Shown here piece after piece: positions 4,865-6,388 of a stretch of DNA of 6,388 nucleotides. Position 1 is the stretch's first letter, and the number at the start of each line of letters is the position of its first letter. Under the pieces are notes generated by a model, which made no database searches, was not told the DNA's origin, and saw only the letters and a list, made by a program, of their open reading frames with translations. Source of the stretch: Candidatus Taylorbacteria bacterium RIFCSPHIGHO2_02_FULL_46_13 (GTDB lineage Bacteria > Patescibacteriota > Minisyncoccia > Phycocordibacterales > DSPV01); the NCBI GenBank assembly GCA_001821015.1, contig MHRQ01000020.1, forward strand, positions 1-6,388. The letters are read 5' to 3'. The position numbers and the translations under genes were made by a program.

Positions 4865-5360
4865 ATTGACGTTACCCTATGAATAAGAGGTTGCTAAACT
4901 CGTGCCAGCAGCAGCGGTAATACGAGTGCCTCAAGCGTTATCCGGAATCATTGGGCGTAAAGGGTGTGTAGGCGGTTGTGTTAGTCTTCTGTGAAATTCT
5001 TCGGCTTAACCGGGGGTCCGCAGAGGATACGGCACGACTTTGAGGGTGCGAGAGGTGTGCGGAACTCTAGGTGTAGGGGTGAAATCCGTTGATATCTAGG
5101 GGAACGCCAAAAGCGAAGGCAGCACACTGGCGCATTTCCTGACGCTGAAACACGAAAGCGTGGGGAGCGAATGGGATTAGATAATCCCCGCCCGCTCGTA
5201 AAATGTAGGCAAAAGGTGTCTCTCCCGAAAGCGATTTCGGGATGTAAATCTAGCTGTATCGGGGAAACTCTGGAGCACTATGCGCTTACTGGCGCGCTTC
5301 AGACAATCCCGAGGGAAGTTGTGAATTTCGTTGAGGAAAAAAAGAAAGGAGATGATAATT

Positions 5361-5465
5361 ATGTCATTTGGAGAATTGGTGTTGCTTCTTGTCGTCATTG
5401 GCGGTCTGGTCGTATTTTTTCAGTCGCCTGATTCGAAAAGAAGGCTCCGAGGTCCATGGTTCTAG
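5361..5465 (+). CDS. 34-residue single-span membrane peptide inside the intron P6 loop
   Basis: The ATG at 5361 is preceded by AAAGGAG (5345-5351) with a 9-nt spacer, the strongest ribosome-binding site in the window. The peptide starts MSFGELVLLLVVIGGLVVFF, one transmembrane helix at about residues 5-20, and ends with a basic tail containing SKRRLRG and closing PWF. The ORF lies wholly in the loop of the 20-bp P6 extension and does not overlap the core pairings. Size and layout resemble type I toxin or holin-like peptides. The first residues recall TatA (FGELVLLLVV), but the FG hinge and amphipathic helix of TatA are absent and the span is longer, so I do not call it that. It has no overlap with the endonuclease ORF. 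The function is unknown. An accidental ORF is possible but made less likely by the ribosome-binding site and the clean hydrophobic segment. Confidence 0.5.
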   Translation: MSFGELVLLLVVIGGLVVFFQSPDSKRRLRGPWF

Positions 5466-5581
5466 ATATCCTCAAGAGGTCAGTATGCCACTGGCCTCCT
5501 CAATGAAGTTCACAACCCCGTAGAGACTATGAAATTGAGCAAGGTAGTTGGCGCATTTTCTGTCGTAATGCAAAAAAAAAG

Positions 5582-6349
5582 ATGCAAAACGCGGATTCAA
5601 AATATGTGCCTTTGTCGGATCAAGCGCGAGCCATTATTCTGGGTTCAATCCTTGGAGATGGATCGCTCAAGATTCAAAGCGAGTATTCCAATGCGAATTT
5701 ACAAATTCGTCATTCGGAAACTCAAAAAGACTATCTCTTATGGAAAGCGAATGCGCTAAAAGAGATAGCAGGAGATAATAGCGTGAGTGTGCAGAAGGCA
5801 GATGGATATAGTACGAAGCCAAAATGGAGGTTCATGAGCAAGAGAACTCCAGCATTGACCGAACTACATCATCTGGCCTATAAGCACAATGTCTTGCGCA
5901 TAAGGCGCAAATGGTTAAATCAAATGACCCAGCTGTCGCTCGCCGTGTGGTGGTGCGATGACGGTTCACTTATTAGCTATGGAGGCAGAAAAGGAGTGTT
6001 TTGCACAGACGGCTTTGGTGAAGCGTCAGTCAGAATACTTGCTCGCTATCTTGGAGTGGTTTGGAACGTACGGACCGTTGTGGCGCCTGTCGGGCGCAAG
6101 CGAGACGGAACACGGGATGAGTATTGGAGAATTTGGATTCGTTCGCAGGAAGAACTGAAAAAGTTTTTGCGAATCATCCTTCCTTACGTCCCCGTTGCGA
6201 GTATGCTCAAAAAAGCCATTCTACTCTACAAAGATCCTCAATTTCAACAACGCTGGATATCTGAAGTCCTTCAATTGAGCCGTTTCTCGCGTTCTGTCGT
6301 TATGGCAGAATACGAAAAGAAACGAGCTAGATGGAATTGCTACAGATAA
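5582..6349 (+). CDS. LAGLIDADG homing endonuclease of the 16S intron
   Basis: Protein of 255 residues with two LAGLIDADG-type motifs: residues 15-29 (ARAIILGSILGDGSL) and 117-130 (LSLAVWWCDDGSL). The likely metal-binding acids are D26 and D127. The length and two motifs fit a monomeric endonuclease of the LAGLIDADG_2 type, which cuts intronless 16S genes at the insertion site so that repair copies the intron in. Some relatives also act as maturases. The gene sits between the P8 region and J8/7, and its TAA stop (6347-6349) overlaps the conserved AAGATATAGTCC motif by one base. The first in-frame ATG is 5582, just after a run of nine A (5572-5580), with no Shine-Dalgarno sequence. An upstream ATG at 5529 opens a different frame that reaches the A-run, so a slippage-dependent longer form is conceivable. 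The frame is otherwise intact. Confidence 0.93.
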   Translation: MQNADSKYVPLSDQARAIILGSILGDGSLKIQSEYSNANLQIRHSETQKDYLLWKANALKEIAGDNSVSVQKADGYSTKPKWRFMSKRTPALTELHHLAYKHNVLRIRRKWLNQMTQLSLAVWWCDDGSLISYGGRKGVFCTDGFGEASVRILARYLGVVWNVRTVVAPVGRKRDGTRDEYWRIWIRSQEELKKFLRIILPYVPVASMLKKAILLYKDPQFQQRWISEVLQLSRFSRSVVMAEYEKKRARWNCYR

Positions 6350-6388
6350 AGATATAGTCCGGACTTCATGGCGACATGAAGAGCGAGG

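Larger units (their letters stand above)
3918..5182 (+). rRNA. rrs: 16S ribosomal RNA, 5' exon (E. coli positions 1-793), with expanded variable regions
   Basis: Landmarks in order: AGAGTTTGATCC (3925-), GCTGGCGGCGT, CAGCTAGTTGGTAGG (about 4539-4553), AATGGGCGAAAGCCTGAT, GTGCCAGCAGCAGCGGTAA (4902-4920), GGGCGTAAAGGGTG, GTGGGGAGCGAATGGGATTAGAT (to 5182). The start is set by counting back from E. coli position 9. The exon is 1265 nt against 793 in E. coli, so it carries about 470 extra nt: in V1 (3987-4115), V2 (4202-4500) and V3 (4748-4864). The conserved core is intact, so the gene should be functional. C526 is A (4913) and its pseudoknot partner 505 is T (4892), a compensated change. G21 is A (3938). 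The 338 region reads ACACCTACGGGTGGCCGC. After T793 the gene is interrupted by a group I intron, and the 3' exon is outside the window. Confidence 0.95.
5183..6388 (+). mobile_element. Group I intron in 16S at position 793 (3' end outside window)
   Basis: Core helices can be traced. The exon end AGAT (5179-5182) pairs with GTCT (5218-5221) as P1, with the required U-G at the splice site. GGT (5215-5217) could pair with the expected 3' exon start ACC as P10. P2 is CCCGAAA-GCGA-TTTCGGG (5224-5241). P4 is CGGGG (5260-5264) with TCCCG (5307-5311), with AAA in J4/5. P5 is 8 bp (5269-5276/5296-5303). P6 is GGG/CCC (5313-5315/5517-5519), extended by a 20-bp stem (5318-5337/5497-5516). P7 is GACTAT (5525-5530) with ATAGTC (6354-6359). 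AAGATATAGTCC (6349-6360) is the classic J8/7-P7 motif. P9 is a 7-bp stem with a GCGA loop (6364-6381). P3 was not resolved. The intron carries two ORFs, one in the P6 loop and one before J8/7. It should self-splice from pre-rRNA and spread by endonuclease homing. Confidence 0.9.

Noticed and set aside
5361..5465. TatA-like identity for the intron micropeptide
   Set aside because: Only the first dozen residues resemble TatA; the FG hinge and following amphipathic helix are missing.

Overview
The window comes from a bacterium of the Candidate Phyla Radiation (Patescibacteria), most probably Parcubacteria-like. Three things point there: a 16S rRNA gene carrying large variable-region insertions and a group I intron with a LAGLIDADG endonuclease; a U-A pair at 16S positions 505/526 in place of the usual G-C; and an exported protein with the YRNDKYGFEFKYP-type C-terminal module that I associate with these genomes. 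No database was searched, so the placement is inference.

Left half (1-3345): a sparse stretch of lineage-specific genes. A membrane-anchored protein of 308 residues (199-1125, +) and an acidic cytoplasmic protein of 283 residues (1701-2552, -) both have a -10 box only 6-8 bp before the ATG, so both look leaderless. Between them lie two very small overlapping ORFs (1402-1491 and 1488-1676, +). After the first large gene, and divergent from the second, sit two copies of a conserved ~75-nt block (1175-1248 and 2641-2718). Each has its own TTGACA-16 bp-(-10) promoter at exactly the same distance. I read them as a paralogous pair of small RNA genes; the second ends in a strong terminator. A 75-residue protein gene (3046-3273) with its own terminator closes this half.

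Right half (3361-6388): the start of an rRNA operon on the + strand. A near-perfect sigma70 promoter (3361-3388) drives a ~520-nt leader with boxB/boxA-like antitermination elements and several hairpins, then 16S rRNA from about 3918. The 16S portion up to E. coli position 793 is ~1265 nt long, so it carries ~470 extra nt in three variable regions. V1 and V3 hold related copies of one hairpin-type element, and V2 holds a different ~280-nt structured insert. At position 793 a group I intron begins. P1, P2, P4, P5, P6, P7, P9 and a possible P10 can be drawn. The intron carries a LAGLIDADG homing endonuclease (5582-6349) between the P8 region and the 3' strand of P7. Inside the loop of an unusually long P6 stem it also carries a second ORF of 34 codons (5361-5465) with a strong ribosome-binding site and one predicted membrane span. 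The window ends in the intron after P9; the 3' splice site and the rest of 16S lie outside.

The least expected items are the small-RNA pair, the membrane micropeptide in the intron P6 loop, and the duplicated hairpin element in two helices of one 16S rRNA.
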